A stretch of 64,000 nucleotides of DNA, taken from Pseudofabraea citricarpa. Taxonomy: Eukaryota; Ascomycota; Leotiomycetes; Helotiales; Dermateaceae. The position numbers and the translations under genes were made by a program. The notes below the pieces were generated by a model. That model was not told where the DNA came from, did no database searches, and saw only the letters and a list, made by a program, of their open reading frames with translations. Location: assembly GCA_029641185.1 (NCBI GenBank), contig JAPWGK010000017.1:124001-188000 (forward strand), in the 5' to 3' direction. The stretch's first letter is position 1. Each line of letters starts with the position of its first letter. Below, piece after piece: positions 1 through 11,609 of this stretch.

Positions 1-1374
1 ACACTTCATAAATTACTCAAGGAAACCTTAGATGCAATTGGAGTTCCCTGGCACCAGGCACCTGGCGAAGCTGAGGCGGAATGTGCCGAGCTGGAAAAGC
101 AAGGAATTGTGGATGCAGTTTGGTCGGAAGACGGGGATACCTTGATGTTCGGGAGTAAGCTCCTGATTCGAAGTCATTACAAGGAGAAAACTGGCAAAGA
201 AACTGGCAAGAGAGGCGGCGATAAAAGCACCACTCACTTCCAGGTCTATAGAGCCGAAGATATTGTCAAGCACCATCCTGGACTTGACAGGGAAGGGTTG
301 GTGTTACATGCAGTCTTAAGTGGCGGAGATTACGATGCTACAGGTCTCAAAAATTTCGGTCCTGAGGGGTCGCTCAAAGCTGCCGAATATGGACTTGGAA
401 AAGAACTGTGCAATGTTTCAGAAGCAGATCTGCCCCAATGGCGCCAGAAGCTCATAGCTTACCTGAAGGAGGTAAAATCACCAGTCAAGGTTCCGGACCA
501 CTTCCCAGTATACAAGCACGTCAAATACTACAGAGCACCTCTTGTGTCAAAGTCGTTCCCAAACTTCGATTTCAATCCTCATTTGGACGAGCCTAAGATG
601 CAAGATTTCCTTCAAATACACTTTAACTTTGACAAAAGTTATATGAAATGGATCGTGCCGATGCTTCTGGTCAAGTCCCTCATGCAGACCAAAAAGGGCG
701 AAGAGGCAATCAACCGATGCTACCAGATCAAGGTTCGCCCTAAGAGAGACAAGATTGAGTCCAAGGTCACCTTTCTTGTCCCAGGAATTTCTATCTCTAG
801 ACTTATACAGGACCAAAGCGAGACAGTGGAATGCGAACTCGCAACTTATATTCTACAACATGGTGTCCCATACGCAATCCCCGAACAACCAGCCCAGAAA
901 GGACCTTCGCCAGTCAAGAAAGTCAAAGCAGACGAAAAACCTACAGCATCTCCAAATCGAGGAGTTTTGCAACCTGCATCTGGGAAAAAGCGCGGCAGGC
1001 CCGCCAAGGAACCCGTCTCTGCAGGTAGCCCTAATCCACCGAAACGAGCGAAGTCAACTGCAATTTACAGTGAAAGCTTTGTCTCTCATATAGCCAAACC
1101 TGCTGTCATCCAAAAAAGAACATCAGTTAGTGTGCTTAGGGACATTGATGAGACCCTACGGGATACTTTCAAACTGCCATCTACCTCTGGGCGGGCCTCT
1201 CTTCCGGGCAGAATAGCGAGGGAGGATTTCTTCAGTGACGATGAGGAGTTTCTGGGTTTATCCAAGTTCTCGCCTAAGAAGCAACCCCTTCAACCAGTTG
1301 GTTCCAATATCGAACCTGCCACAGCAAATAAGACTTGCAAATCGTATACGGTTATTGATTTAACAGATGACTAA
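1..1374 (+). CDS. GEN1/Yen1-like XPG-family structure-specific endonuclease (5' truncated by window edge)
   Basis: The frame is open from base 1 to the stop at 1372-1374 (457 codons visible). The start and the N-terminal XPG domain lie outside the window. The visible start is the XPG-I core: PGEAEAECAELEKQG followed by VWSEDGDTLMFG, with the acidic residues that hold catalytic metals in the Rad2/XPG family. A helix-hairpin-helix-like stretch follows (LSGGDYDATGLKNFG). After roughly residue 250 the protein becomes basic and disordered, with KKRGRPAKE (AT-hook-like) and a last octapeptide TVIDLTDD resembling a SUMO-interacting motif. In the family, GEN1/Yen1 cut Holliday junctions and flaps in the nucleus. 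FEN1 and XPG are less likely because of the long tail and the domain spacing. Family membership is sure; the GEN1 subfamily is inferred. Confidence 0.88.
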   Translation, partial: TLHKLLKETLDAIGVPWHQAPGEAEAECAELEKQGIVDAVWSEDGDTLMFGSKLLIRSHYKEKTGKETGKRGGDKSTTHFQVYRAEDIVKHHPGLDREGLVLHAVLSGGDYDATGLKNFGPEGSLKAAEYGLGKELCNVSEADLPQWRQKLIAYLKEVKSPVKVPDHFPVYKHVKYYRAPLVSKSFPNFDFNPHLDEPKMQDFLQIHFNFDKSYMKWIVPMLLVKSLMQTKKGEEAINRCYQIKVRPKRDKIESKVTFLVPGISISRLIQDQSETVECELATYILQHGVPYAIPEQPAQKGPSPVKKVKADEKPTASPNRGVLQPASGKKRGRPAKEPVSAGSPNPPKRAKSTAIYSESFVSHIAKPAVIQKRTSVSVLRDIDETLRDTFKLPSTSGRASLPGRIAREDFFSDDEEFLGLSKFSPKKQPLQPVGSNIEPATANKTCKSYTVIDLTDD

Positions 1375-2047
1375 TGACTAGTACAGGCACAGGTTTGTAT
1401 GCCGTAATGGCTTTATTCTTCGCACTTGACTAATTCTGCATGTCATTCTGCATGTTATTTGTAAGCAACTGTATTTGTAGGGACATGCCAATCTGGGCAT
1501 TCGTGTATCGCTTCTAGTCGACGTGCTCGCTTATCAGTCACATTAAAAAGAGCCCAGCTTGGTTTTCAGCGCGGAGTTCAGGTATTCTGGGGTAAACTGG
1601 GACGTTTGGAAATGATAAATGTTGGATAAACTGTGTACAACCTTAAGCAAGCCCCAGCTCAACTTGCGACCGGAGTAGAGCAACTTATGAACTGGCACCA
1701 CGAAGCCCGTGGACTGAGCAGTATTGCGCCTCAGGGTATGCGAGCGAGAGATGCTATCTGGGGAACAGAAAGCCAGCCGGCCTTTATCCATCTTATCTTG
1801 ATCTAAGAATCAAGTGCTTTTTTGATGCTAAGTACTTTTTGATTTGCAATTGTTTCTAGATAGTTTTAGTGTTTTCTTGCTCAATAAGCTTGGTTATTAA
1901 GCCGAATCGCTGGTGTTTTATTCGCTGTGTGGCTGCGCTGGTTACAACAAAGTTTGATCATCGTGCTTACAACACTCCATCTCTTCACAAGAAACCACCC
2001 CAACTTTGCGGACTTGAATCTAAAAGAAAATCCTAGAATTTATCAAA
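1375..2047. other. Intergenic spacer, no gene seen
   Basis: This 673-base spacer lies between two plus-strand genes. It holds the nuclease 3' UTR and the dehydrogenase promoter. The last ~130 bases are pyrimidine-rich with CAAC/ACCCC leader sequence, typical of a fungal 5' UTR. No supported ORF or RNA gene. Confidence 0.5.
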
Positions 2048-3214
2048 ATGGCAGACATTCGCACCGTTGGTATCATTGGGGCTGGTGTCATTGGTCGCAG
2101 CTTCACAGCTCTGTATCTAGCACATGGCCTCAAAGTCCTCGTCTTCGTGTCCGACGCCAGCCCGAGCTCAGCTCAGAAGCTGCAGGAGTATATCGAGCGG
2201 GCATGGGTTTCGCTGGAGGCGCAAGGTCTCAGAGAAGGCGCATCGCCAAAGAAGTACGAGATACTGAGCCGGGTAGCAGACATGGAGAAGCGACTGGGCG
2301 AGTGCGATTTCGTGCAAGAGGCACGTACTGCACCTGCACGCACTGGCAGCTGATTTCATTCCTCTCGCCCCAACAGTCAGTCGTATGCTGATGGTAATGC
2401 AGTGCGGGCCCGAGAGCCTCCAGATCAAGATGCCTCTCTTTGCAGCCATGGACGCCTGCACGCCGCCGACCACCATCCTCGCATCCGCCACGTCGGGATT
2501 CCCGTCGTCGACTTTCATCACGCAGTGTGCGGCGCACCCGGAACGCATCCTCATCGTGCATCCCTTCAACCCGCCGCACATGATCCCGCTGGTCGAGGTC
2601 GTGCCGCATCCTGGCACCAGCGAGGACGTCGTCCAGCGCACGAGCTCGTTCCTGTCTTCCCTCGGCAGGAAACCTGTCGTCTTGACGAAGGAGGTGCCTG
2701 GGTTTGTGGCGAACCGTCTCCAGTGTGCTGTGTTCATGGAGGCTTTCTCGCTCGTTAAGAGAGGTGTCGTCACGGCTGAGGAGTTAGGTAGGTAGCTCTC
2801 TGCTTGTCTCACTTGACACTCTTTCCCTTCTCTTTTTCTCCTCTTTCTTTCTTTCCTTCTTCTTAGTTGTACTATTCGGAACTAATCCATGGCATAGACC
2901 TCACCATGACGGAAGGACTTGGTCTCCGCTGGGCTCTCACGGGTCCCTTCATGACGGGCCTCCTAGGAGGAGGTGGGAACCCCGGTGGCCTAGAGCGGCT
3001 CTCCAAGCACCTTGGCCCCGGCCTGTGGTACTGGACCAAAGACATGAACGAGAACTCGGTGTTTTTAGGAGATCCGCTGCAGGAGCTCGCGCAGGTGGTG
3101 CCGCCCATAGCGAGGGCTCTGGCGGGCGTGGATACGCAGGCGCTGGAGAAGGAGAGGGATGAGCTCGTTGTTGAGATTCTGAGGCTGAAGAGGGAGAGGG
3201 AGACGTTGAAGTGA
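2048..3214 (+). CDS. Lambda-crystallin-type 3-hydroxyacyl-CoA dehydrogenase
   Basis: Three exons: 2048-2320, 2403-2787, 2898-3214, giving 324 residues, the usual length for the family. The N-terminus has a Rossmann NAD site (VGIIGAGVIGRSF). Exon 2 carries the 3HCDH core with ILIVHPFNPPHMIPLVEVV, whose His is the expected catalytic base, and VPGFVANRLQ. Exon 3 has the C-terminal helical domain (EGLGLRWALTGP) and a charged coiled-coil tail. Intron 2 uses GT...AG and joins EEL-D-LTMTEG. Intron 1 fits the family only as a GC...AG intron (GCACGT donor at 2321, acceptor ending 2402), joining VQE to CGPE. Relatives act as L-gulonate 3-dehydrogenase (CRYL1) or short-chain 3-hydroxyacyl-CoA dehydrogenases; the substrate here is not known. 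Confidence 0.9.
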
Positions 3215-3912
3215 GGACTTGGGTTATTTTTTTCTTTTCTTTTCTTGGGCCCTTCGTAATGATTTACTATCCATGTTGACAAGCAAAACAATTCCCGCTG
3301 CTCGTTAAATCGGTATCCTTGGTTGATTATCATGGGTTTAAAGACTGGCGTATAATTCTTCAGGCTTCTCTGTTTGCCTTTATATACCTAGATACCTACC
3401 TAGATAGGTAGCTACCATAAATATGGCTAGAGTAACAGTATCTTGGTATCTAGACTACTAGTCTCCTTCTACAACCCTTCCAACTTTGCCAAGAACTCTC
3501 TTGTCCTCTATCATCCAATCCATACCTAGTGCCTAAGAAGCTCCCCTATGTATAGGTAGTAAGATAAACCACAAGCAATCATTCTCCAACCAAGCCTCTC
3601 CGTAGACGTAAAAAAACAGACGTATTTCAGACTTTCAGTACAGGCCCGTAGGCCCGTGCCCTCTTTCCACCCCATCTAAAGACAGAACCACCTACTCCTC
3701 GACCCGTGTCACAAGATCTCGCTCAAGAGAAAACTCGGAATATATGCAAAAGAGGATACACGAGTATGTCAGTAGAGAAATACGGGTGCCTGTATGCTAG
3801 GATACACGTCTCATTGGGGTAGGCTGATCTCTGACCGCGTTGTACTAAAACCCGCCTGTTTTCTTGTTTTGACGTTCACGTAGAGAGCCAAGTCAGCATG
3901 AAAATCACCACT

Positions 3913-3997
3913 AGCACCAGCACCAGCACCAGCACCAGCACCAGCAGCAAGACCCAGAAGAAAGTCAAAGCCAAGTTAAGCCAAGCCAAGCCAAGCC
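3913..3997. repeat. (AGCACC)n and (GCCAA)n simple repeats
   Basis: About six copies of AGCACC run from 3913 to about 3947. They are followed at 3969-3997 by GCCAAGTTAAGCCAAGCCAAGCC-type repeats. The tract is non-coding, in the 3' region after the dehydrogenase. Confidence 0.85.
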
Positions 3998-4336
3998 TCT
4001 GTAGTATAACACCATCATCTACCTTGTGATTTTTCTGCTTTTCCAAGAACAAAAAGAAGCAGAAGGAAAATGCTCAAACGCCTACGCTTCTTATTTCTCA
4101 ACCCTTCAGAATAAAAATGCCTCTTCCCCACTGCAGCTCCCGTATGTGCTTACTCACCAGCCTGTTGCCGTGGGCCATGCTTAAAGATCGTACGTATCCT
4201 GATATATATCTAGCATATGATATCAAATACCATACGCCGTAATGCCATCACACCGACAAGAAAAGGCGCCTACTCAAGAAGAAGAACCAAAGAAGAAAGA
4301 GGCAAGTAAAATAAAGATCAAGAGGGTTACTATGCA

Positions 4337-4372
4337 TATGAGAGAGAGGGAGAGAGAGATAGATAGATAGAT
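4337..4372. repeat. (GA)n then (GATA)n microsatellite
   Basis: A purine run of GAGA units passes into four GATA units. It is a microsatellite in intergenic DNA. Confidence 0.8.
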
Positions 4373-7300
4373 ATCCAAACCATTCATCATCAGGATTCGA
4401 CATGGAGAGCAGACCAAGACAGACAGACACATAAACACATGAACACATGATAGACACATAAACGCACACACAATGAAGGATTGATTTGCCTAACCTCTTT
4501 CCTCTCATGTCTCCTATGGCTCTATCGAGCAGTAGCCTACTTGCCTACATATAGGTACCAATATGCACACATGTATACACAGCCGCCTACGTAGGAAGCC
4601 CAAAGGTACCAACGTCCTATTCCCTCCGCCCGACTGCAAAAGAATGAGCGAAGCGTCAGGGTAGCATCTCAACCCGCCACAGCAGTGCAGTCTACCGCTA
4701 AAGACCAGAGAATCACAGAAGTCTGAAGGAGGGACATTGTATAGGCGCCTAGGTAGGTAGCGTAGTATGATGTTCATTCCACAAGATTCGTTGTTCATAC
4801 ATGTCCTCCCTACCCTATAGCTTCTCTAGGTACTTTTTATTTATTTATCTATGGCCTTGAGCGATGAAAGGACGTCCTAATCTAACATAGGTCGCAAGTG
4901 GCCGCCAGCACGAGATCTGTTCATAGGTAAGAGATCTGGAGCCGACTTGAGTGAGGCTCGCGTGGGCACGGCCAGGGGCTTCTTCCTAGGCAGATCCTAC
5001 CGCCGAATTCTCTTTGCACATCTTTGAGCGTTGCTATCTATGACTTTCTCTCCTACACGGCATGCTTACTTGTTGCATTACAGTATATCTCTAACCAGTC
5101 TTTGCACTTCCAAGTCTCGCATTAGTTTCTCTGTGGGTGTTCTCGCCCGTGCCCACTGGAAATCGGTTGCTTATTTCCTCCTACCTGCAAACAAACTAAC
5201 CCGGGCCACGCCCCGTGGCAGGTGACGGCCGAAGAGAAGCATTGCTCTAGGATGGATGGGAATGCAGATGAGAGACGTGCAGCTCACATGCCTACCGTAT
5301 CTTGTTTCCCGCTCCTCTAAGGAGCCTATGTAAAAGCGTACACCTGTGCCTCTCTTGATTCGAAAAGCAGATACTACAAGACTCTCCAACGGCCTGAAGA
5401 AAGAGTGGTATGAAGAGGGAGCTGAGACCTTGATAGAATATATCTTGTATCTGAACTCTTGTGTGGTATAGTAGATGATGCCTTCCTTACCTATTGAAGC
5501 AAGATGACCTGTGTGACCTGGTCACTTGCTACGCTTTCGAGTTCTCGTAGAAGTTTCGAAAGAGTTCGTTCAATATATTCGTGATGTAGATAGAGATAGA
5601 AAGAAGAAATGTCGCTTCATGGTCGTGATTTGTTTAGAAAGCTGTGTTTGCATGTCGTATTCGAAGATAGGAGAGATGTATGTGATGAGTAAGAAGCCGT
5701 GGGAGCGTACCGTATACACCTGGAAGGCTACCCCGTTGGAGTCGGGAGCATTTCATTCGACATAGCAAGAGAGTTGATCGTGAAGTGCAGAGAATAGGGA
5801 GGCATTTTTCGATACAACCGTGTGAATTCCTAACCTGCCAGCTGGGGGGCTATGATGAAATTTCGCTTACAGTAGGTATATGATGTAGACTTTGGACTGA
5901 CGCGATCAGGAAGACAGACACTTGCTGATTGGTACCCAAGCCTAAGCCTTCACTAAGGATCTGCGAAAGACCAACCTGCCGTAGGTAAACCTTAAGACGT
6001 CAGAATTGTTCAGCTGTCGGGCAAAGGCCCAAAAAAACCACGAGCATGTCAACGCTTATCGTCATCCCTACACTACCAAGGGAAGAGAAGCATGTGAATC
6101 ATAGATGATGGCATTCGGACAGGATCACAGGCATTGTTTCAGCTCTGATCAAAATGTGATCCTTTTTAAAATGCATCATCAACTCATTGGGCGGTGCGTG
6201 CTTTTCCCTTCTCAGCCATTTACCAAGGCAGAGCCTGAGCCAAACTACGACCTCATTTTTCGCCACACCCGTCTCCACACGAAAATGACATCAAGGGGAA
6301 GAACGAGGACATCATCAACAACATCCACACGACAGAAAGGAGGCGAGGCCAGAGTTTTGCAGTAAACCTCTAACCTCCACCAGCGCGGAACAGAACTTTC
6401 TGTCAGATATCGCTTGCCAGAGCGAGCGTCGAGGAGTCGGTCGTGGATACCTCGTAGGCTCGATGGAGCAGAATACAAGGCCAAGGATGTCATTTGCAGA
6501 TCTCATCGGTCGATGATTCCCCTTCTAGGCCTTCCACGGCCCCTTGCCATGGGTCATCTTTAGATCTCTCTGGATCCAGGCTCTGTGGATGATGATCGCA
6601 TTGATTTAACGGGCGCCTTTCTGCTTCTTCGGGGGCTAATGTGTGTGCTTGTGGGGAAACAAAACACGATGCTCGACTCGAGAAATGGGGAAACGTTACA
6701 GATGTGTCCAGATCTCTGCATCACTCCCGACCCATAGTTGGGCCAGGCTAAATGGCAGAGTCTGAGATCGCAATCAGCGGGATGTGCAGGTCTCGCGACC
6801 ATGACTCTCTTTGATTGAGGATGATCCTTAGGAGAAGAGGAAAGATAATCGACAGCATAAGTGGCAAAGGCGCCAGAGGATCAGATAACAATACTACCAA
6901 TGCGAAACTAGCCAAGATAGCTCACCATGAGGAGAAATGCAAAAAACAGAATGTGCCTTGTGCTTACCTAGGTACTGTACAGACACGAGAAGGGTGAGGT
7001 ATTGACGACATTCGCTGTCAGACGCCGGCATGCACGAAGCCAGTGCTGCACCCAAGAATGCACTCCTGCGGCATGCGGGTTCTCAAATGTTTAGCAGTAT
7101 CTCGACCCCACACGATGCTCATCTTGCCGCTTATGACATCGACGGCGACGTCAAAGGGTCGCACGCGAGATGGGCCCCCTCGCCTGGAGCAGCAGACGGC
7201 CTGTCACCTTACCCATCACTGAGGTTAGCTGAGGTCAGAATGGCCAGGGAGAATGCTGATTGCCTACGAGTTCCCGTCACTCACATATGCGACACATTTC

Positions 7301-8747
7301 CTCCCCCATGCTCGTTTGCTGCGGTAGTTTCACACCTACATCACCGACTCCGAAGATCAGAGTACGATTATGTCGAGGATGCTTTGTCGTGCCCCGTGGC
7401 TTGCTAGAAAGGTGGCTAGCCCGACGCAGGGTCCAGCGGGAGGGCGAAGATGAAGGTGTTGTGGTTATAATCAAACCAGGAGAATGATGTCAAGCGGCCA
7501 CTGGAGACTTGGCGTACGTCCTCGCCTAAGTTCCTGTTTTCTCGATTGGATGCGGACGCTGCTACCGTTCACCCATTCACCCACCATGCCATACCGTCTC
7601 TGGGCCAATGATGATGCTGACAAGTTGCAGTTGGGCTCTTTGTTTTGCCTTCCCATTCATTATTGCTGTATCCTCGACGCTTTGTTTGATGCCCTGGCTG
7701 ACTGGCGACGTGGCTCTGGGGTGCCGGGTGTCTCGTCCGTCTCATCGGCTTGCTCGATGCATAGGGCTCATGTCTTTCTTCGCCATCACGCTTGACTCGG
7801 GCCAGCAGCTAGGGAGCAACCCAGGAGGACAGAGGGGAAAGAAGGGCCCAGAAGGATCTGATGTGTTGTTCGGGCCTCTGTAATAGAGCTTCGAGATTAA
7901 TCTTGTAGGCTTGCAGGCGTGCCGGGAAACGAATCAGGATGACGATGACTGCGAGACTCGTCGCCGCTGAGACGAAGGGGTGTGAGGTCCGTCCCAAGAA
8001 TCAATCAACTGCCAAAAACCATGGTTCTGCTACGGTACTACAGTACACGGTATTGCAACGGCCCTGCTTTCTGGCGTGAAGGGTCTGAAAGAGTTCAGAG
8101 TGGAGCCGCAAGGGTCCTCCAGCAGTCCAACAGCCATGGCGATCCACCATTCTTTAGGATGCCCGTTTCCTGACTTTACCATGCCCGGAAGACCGATAAG
8201 CTTCACGACTTCTCCATGCGTGAGGGGGTTGGAGCTGACTTGTGCGTGTTGAGAATGCGATGACCACTTATCTGGTTACATTGCCATGTCGATCAGCTCT
8301 CTCCTGGAAGGCCCATCCACGTCTCGTCGTGCAGTGGTAGTTCTGGGCCTGGTGATGGTGAGATACTGCTCGACTTCTCGCTGTAACTTTTGATAGTGGG
8401 AGGCTCCGTGCAAGTGGCCTGTTTGGGCGGCATTTCCGGTTGTGTCTGTCCCGGTACTGGTGATAGTAGCGCAGATATACAGGAAGCCGGCCGCTCTGTG
8501 AGACAAAACAGCACCGAGACGTACAAAATTACAAATCTCAGAGCTAAGGTGAAATAGAGTAGAGGTTGAGATGAGCTGGTGCGTGACAGCGAATGGCAGG
8601 AGCCGGTGTGTTGCCTGCAGCCTGTACGGAAGCACAAGCACAGTAGCCTCGCAGCCATGGCCACCCCCGCCACCGACGAGCCTAAACACACCGAGAAGTT
8701 GCTACAGTTGTAGGGGTCGCTGGGCTGTAAGTAGGGGCTGTCAGAGG

Positions 8748-8909
8748 CTGTACTGTACTGTACTGTACTGTTCTGTACTGTAGCGTAGGCTTACTTCAAG
8801 GTAGTGTAGGCACTGGAGGCACTGTAGGCACTGCCCTGTAGCGGCCTCCGAGGGGTCTCCTAGCACTGCCGCCGCATGACTGGGGCACGACTGGGGCACG
8901 ACTGGGGCC
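8748..8909. repeat. Cluster of three short tandem repeats
   Basis: (TGTAC)n with one TTCTG variant at about 8748-8782. Then three copies of a GGCACTG unit at about 8809-8838. Then three copies of GACTGGGGCAC at about 8879-8909. All three lie upstream of the small gene at 9284. Confidence 0.8.
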
Positions 8910-9133
8910 GTGGATGACGCCGTTTGCTTGTCATGATCTGCAGGGTCTTGCTATTCCCGGTCATGGTGACGTCTGATTGGCCTGATCCTCAGCGGCCCTC
9001 GACAGGGGATTTCGAGATCGCGAGTTATGCCACGCATCGACGGTCACGTTCACCACCTGGAGCTGGGATGCCAGCCGCCGACTAAAGGGGTCCAAGTGGC
9101 TCAGGGTCCTTTGACATAGCAAACACCAAAAAG

Positions 9134-9139
9134 TATATA
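9134..9139 (+). promoter_or_regulatory. Possible TATA box of the small gene
   Basis: A TATATA element about 145 bases before the ATG at 9284 is followed by a long pyrimidine-rich, CAACT-rich leader. This is the classic look of a strongly expressed fungal promoter. Inference from sequence only. Confidence 0.4.
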
Positions 9140-9283
9140 GCATCCTGCATCAGCATTCGCATTTTCCTTTCTCCATCCATTCATCTACCGCCATATCTCA
9201 GCAACTTAGCCAACTCAGCAAAAATCATAACACGTCTTCCTCCTCCAACCAGCACTACGACTCATAGCCTCATATCCTCCACC

Positions 9284-9529
9284 ATGTCTTCCACCATGTC
9301 ATCTACACAAACTACCACCTACCCAACCTCCACCCAGATGTCTTGCGGTATGGATTCTTTTGACCTCTCATCATACGCACGAACGATGCACCAACACACC
9401 AAGAAACAGATGGAGGCCGCTTCCAAGTCTGCCCGCCGAAGAGCCCCCCAGAACTCGGCTTCGTCCACCCTCACAACTGAGGGCAGCATGTCGAGTCTGG
9501 ATAGCTCAGCCAGCTCGCACACTCAATAA
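9284..9529 (+). CDS. Small Ser/Thr-rich protein of unknown function
   Basis: Single-exon ORF of 81 residues. The N-terminal ~25 residues are Ser/Thr-rich. A likely ordered segment follows: DSFDLSSYARTMHQHTKKQM, then EAASKSARRR. The rest is a low-complexity Ser/Thr tail. The first ATG is preceded by CACC, a good fungal start context, and a TATA-like element and CT-rich leader lie upstream. A second ATG is at residue 5. No enzyme domain or membrane segment is seen. The YAR-MH-HTKKQMEAA core looks like a helix that I believe recurs in small Pezizomycotina proteins, but I cannot name a function. It could be a stress- or sporulation-type small protein; that is a guess. Confidence 0.65.
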   Translation: MSSTMSSTQTTTYPTSTQMSCGMDSFDLSSYARTMHQHTKKQMEAASKSARRRAPQNSASSTLTTEGSMSSLDSSASSHTQ

Positions 9530-10688
9530 CACGCTATGAAGACGAAGCAACAAACAATCAAATATCTTCCGCCGCTTTCAACCATCGTTGAATGCATCTC
9601 TTTCGCATGAGTCAAGAGGAGAGCATGTGAATGTGGTGGTGCGAGATGGACTCATCTAGGCCCACATCGCTAGAACGCGCCATGGCTGAGGAATACATGG
9701 CCGCAACTTTTACGAAAGCAATCTGTACATATATGGGGATTTTTGGAGTTACCGGCACAGAAGTGGGAGCGCATATGGCTTTGAGCGACTGAAAGACTTG
9801 GGTGGAGCGTTCTCACACCGAGTAATATTAAATCATTAATATACCAATGATGATGACTACTCTCATTCTCGCTTCCTCATGCAATCTTTCACATGTGATT
9901 CCTCAATAATGACTTTCCTTAACATCTCTCTGTCTCTCACCGCGCAATGGATGTACAGTAGTCTTGCATCGAGTGATAAATTTGTGTACCTGGTTATATT
10001 CTGCCAAAAAAGTCGGGGTGATGTTCGAGCTGAGTTGCAGCACCGTACCGTACGGTAGTTAGGGGTTATTTTAGGTCCTTCAGATAATGGCGGCATCTAG
10101 ACTCATCCACTTCCACTATCTCAAAGCCACGAATGCGTCTCCCAAGACCCTATCAACATAGTGGAAGAGACGTGCATGAATATCCCAAACAAGGTATCTT
10201 CGCACTCGACAACCACCATAACGTTGACTCTTCCAGGGTCCAGGTGGGTCAGGTCACGTGCCACGGGTCTCGCAACGAGTCTGGGGTTGAAGATCCTTCT
10301 CCACAATCTTCCACTGGAACAAAACGAAACAACAAAGCGCCCTTCCAGAAACCCTCTCATGGATGAGCTTCGACAAAGTCGCAACACCCAGGCTCGGTGT
10401 TACAGTACAGAGCCAGGGAACCTCTGACTGTCGGAACAGGCCTCGACATGAGACGCAATTGACTTTAGGTACCGGTAGCACCCATCGGGCTTCGGAACAA
10501 AACAGCCAGAAGTAATGATATCACCACTTGGAGCTTCCATCTCGCGGCGCTGCAACCGACTCACCCTGGACAGCTATAACTAGGTAGCTAACATCAGTTT
10601 TCTACTGATTATACTCCAGCAGACGGACATTAACCCCAACCGCTGATAATTAATTCTCTTCCCTCTTAATTGCCCTCAGTTCAGCAAC
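9530..10688. other. Intergenic spacer, no gene seen
   Basis: This 1.16-kb stretch has no supported gene. It holds the 3' UTR of the small gene and the promoter of the membrane-protein gene. The last ~100 bases are pyrimidine-rich and end in CAGCAAC before the ATG. Confidence 0.5.
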
Positions 10689-11609
10689 ATGGGTATTCCG
10701 TACTCTACCGCTCGATGGGTCGCTCCCTTGTCGTTTGCGATCGACTTCGCGGCTCAGCAGTATGGCATGCTCTCGTCGCCTAACATGAAGGATGTGCACG
10801 ATGCGAACCTCTCCTTCTGGTCGCCCCAGCCGTACTTCATCGCTGCGTTTTTCTTCCCGCAGCAGTTGTTCCAGCTCGCGTGGCTGTACCGCTTGTACAA
10901 GCTGGATCCGAAGAAGAGCGAGAAGGAGAAGAAGGAGCTCGACACCATGGTCGATTTCGTACCATATTATGCGGTGGGAAACCTGTGCATCGCGTGTACG
11001 ATCCCCACCCCCATTTTAGCTTCCAGTTCGTGATGGAGACGTGTGTTGATTGTTCTCATTGTAGCGTGGATGATCTTCTGGAACTCGTCACAGCTGAAAA
11101 TCTCCAACGTCTTCGTCCTCATCAATAGTTTCACTCAGCTATACTACATTTTTGCTAGACAACCACGCATGAACACCGCCTCGCGCTCTTCCGTCCTAAC
11201 ACACGTCGTATCCAAGACCTTTGCCGGTATTGGAATCCTCGACCTGCTACACAACGGATCCGTTGCGTATTTCGACCACCAAGGTCCGTCGACGGCGGTA
11301 AAAGTCGTCACCGGACTTGGGTTTGGCCTGCTGGCAACTTCTAGCGATTGGATCTTTGGTGGGTGCTTGGTGTATGATCTGATTGCACTGGCGGTGGGAC
11401 AAAGAGGGATTGGCGAGACGGCATGGAGCAATCTCTTGGGTGCTTATGCCGTGGGTGCTGGAGCGATCGTGGCGGCTAAGAACTCAGCTCGGTAGGTGGG
11501 TGAGATCCGGGTTGAGAATTGCTCCAATGCTAATTCTGCTGATAGACCACCGTATATTAGGGATGATCGTGATGGGTATGAGGCCGCGGCTACTGATGAG
11601 GTTGCATAA
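10689..11609 (+). CDS. Multi-pass membrane protein of unknown function
   Basis: Three exons: 10689-10995, 11065-11491, 11546-11609, encoding 265 residues. The introns are 69 and 54 nt with GT...AG ends; the second has a GCTAAT branch site. The protein has several hydrophobic segments: around residues 55-75 (YFIAAFFFPQQLFQLAWLY), the stretch spanning the first splice junction, a segment near VLINSFTQLYYIF, and two more in exon 2 (TGLGFGLLATSSDW, LGAYAVGAGAIVAA). It ends in a short acidic, probably cytosolic tail encoded by exon 3 (YIRDDRDGYEAAATDEVA). The segment SPNMKDVHDANLSFWSPQPY looks highly constrained. I recognise it only as a conserved fungal membrane protein; no transport or enzyme motif is visible. 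Confidence 0.85.

Larger units (their letters stand above)
3215..9283. other. Gene-poor 6-kb spacer
   Basis: No ORF here has a recognisable domain, a convincing intron set or a length beyond chance. It contains simple repeats (listed separately), many CTACCTAGGTAGG-like tetranucleotide runs, and long stretches that read as untranslated or regulatory DNA. The part just before 9284 is the promoter and leader of the next gene. A spliced non-coding RNA cannot be excluded from sequence alone. Confidence 0.5.

Noticed and set aside
8658..8714. Short ORF beginning MATPATDEPKHTEK on the plus strand
   Set aside because: Only 18 codons to the stop and no convincing splice partner.
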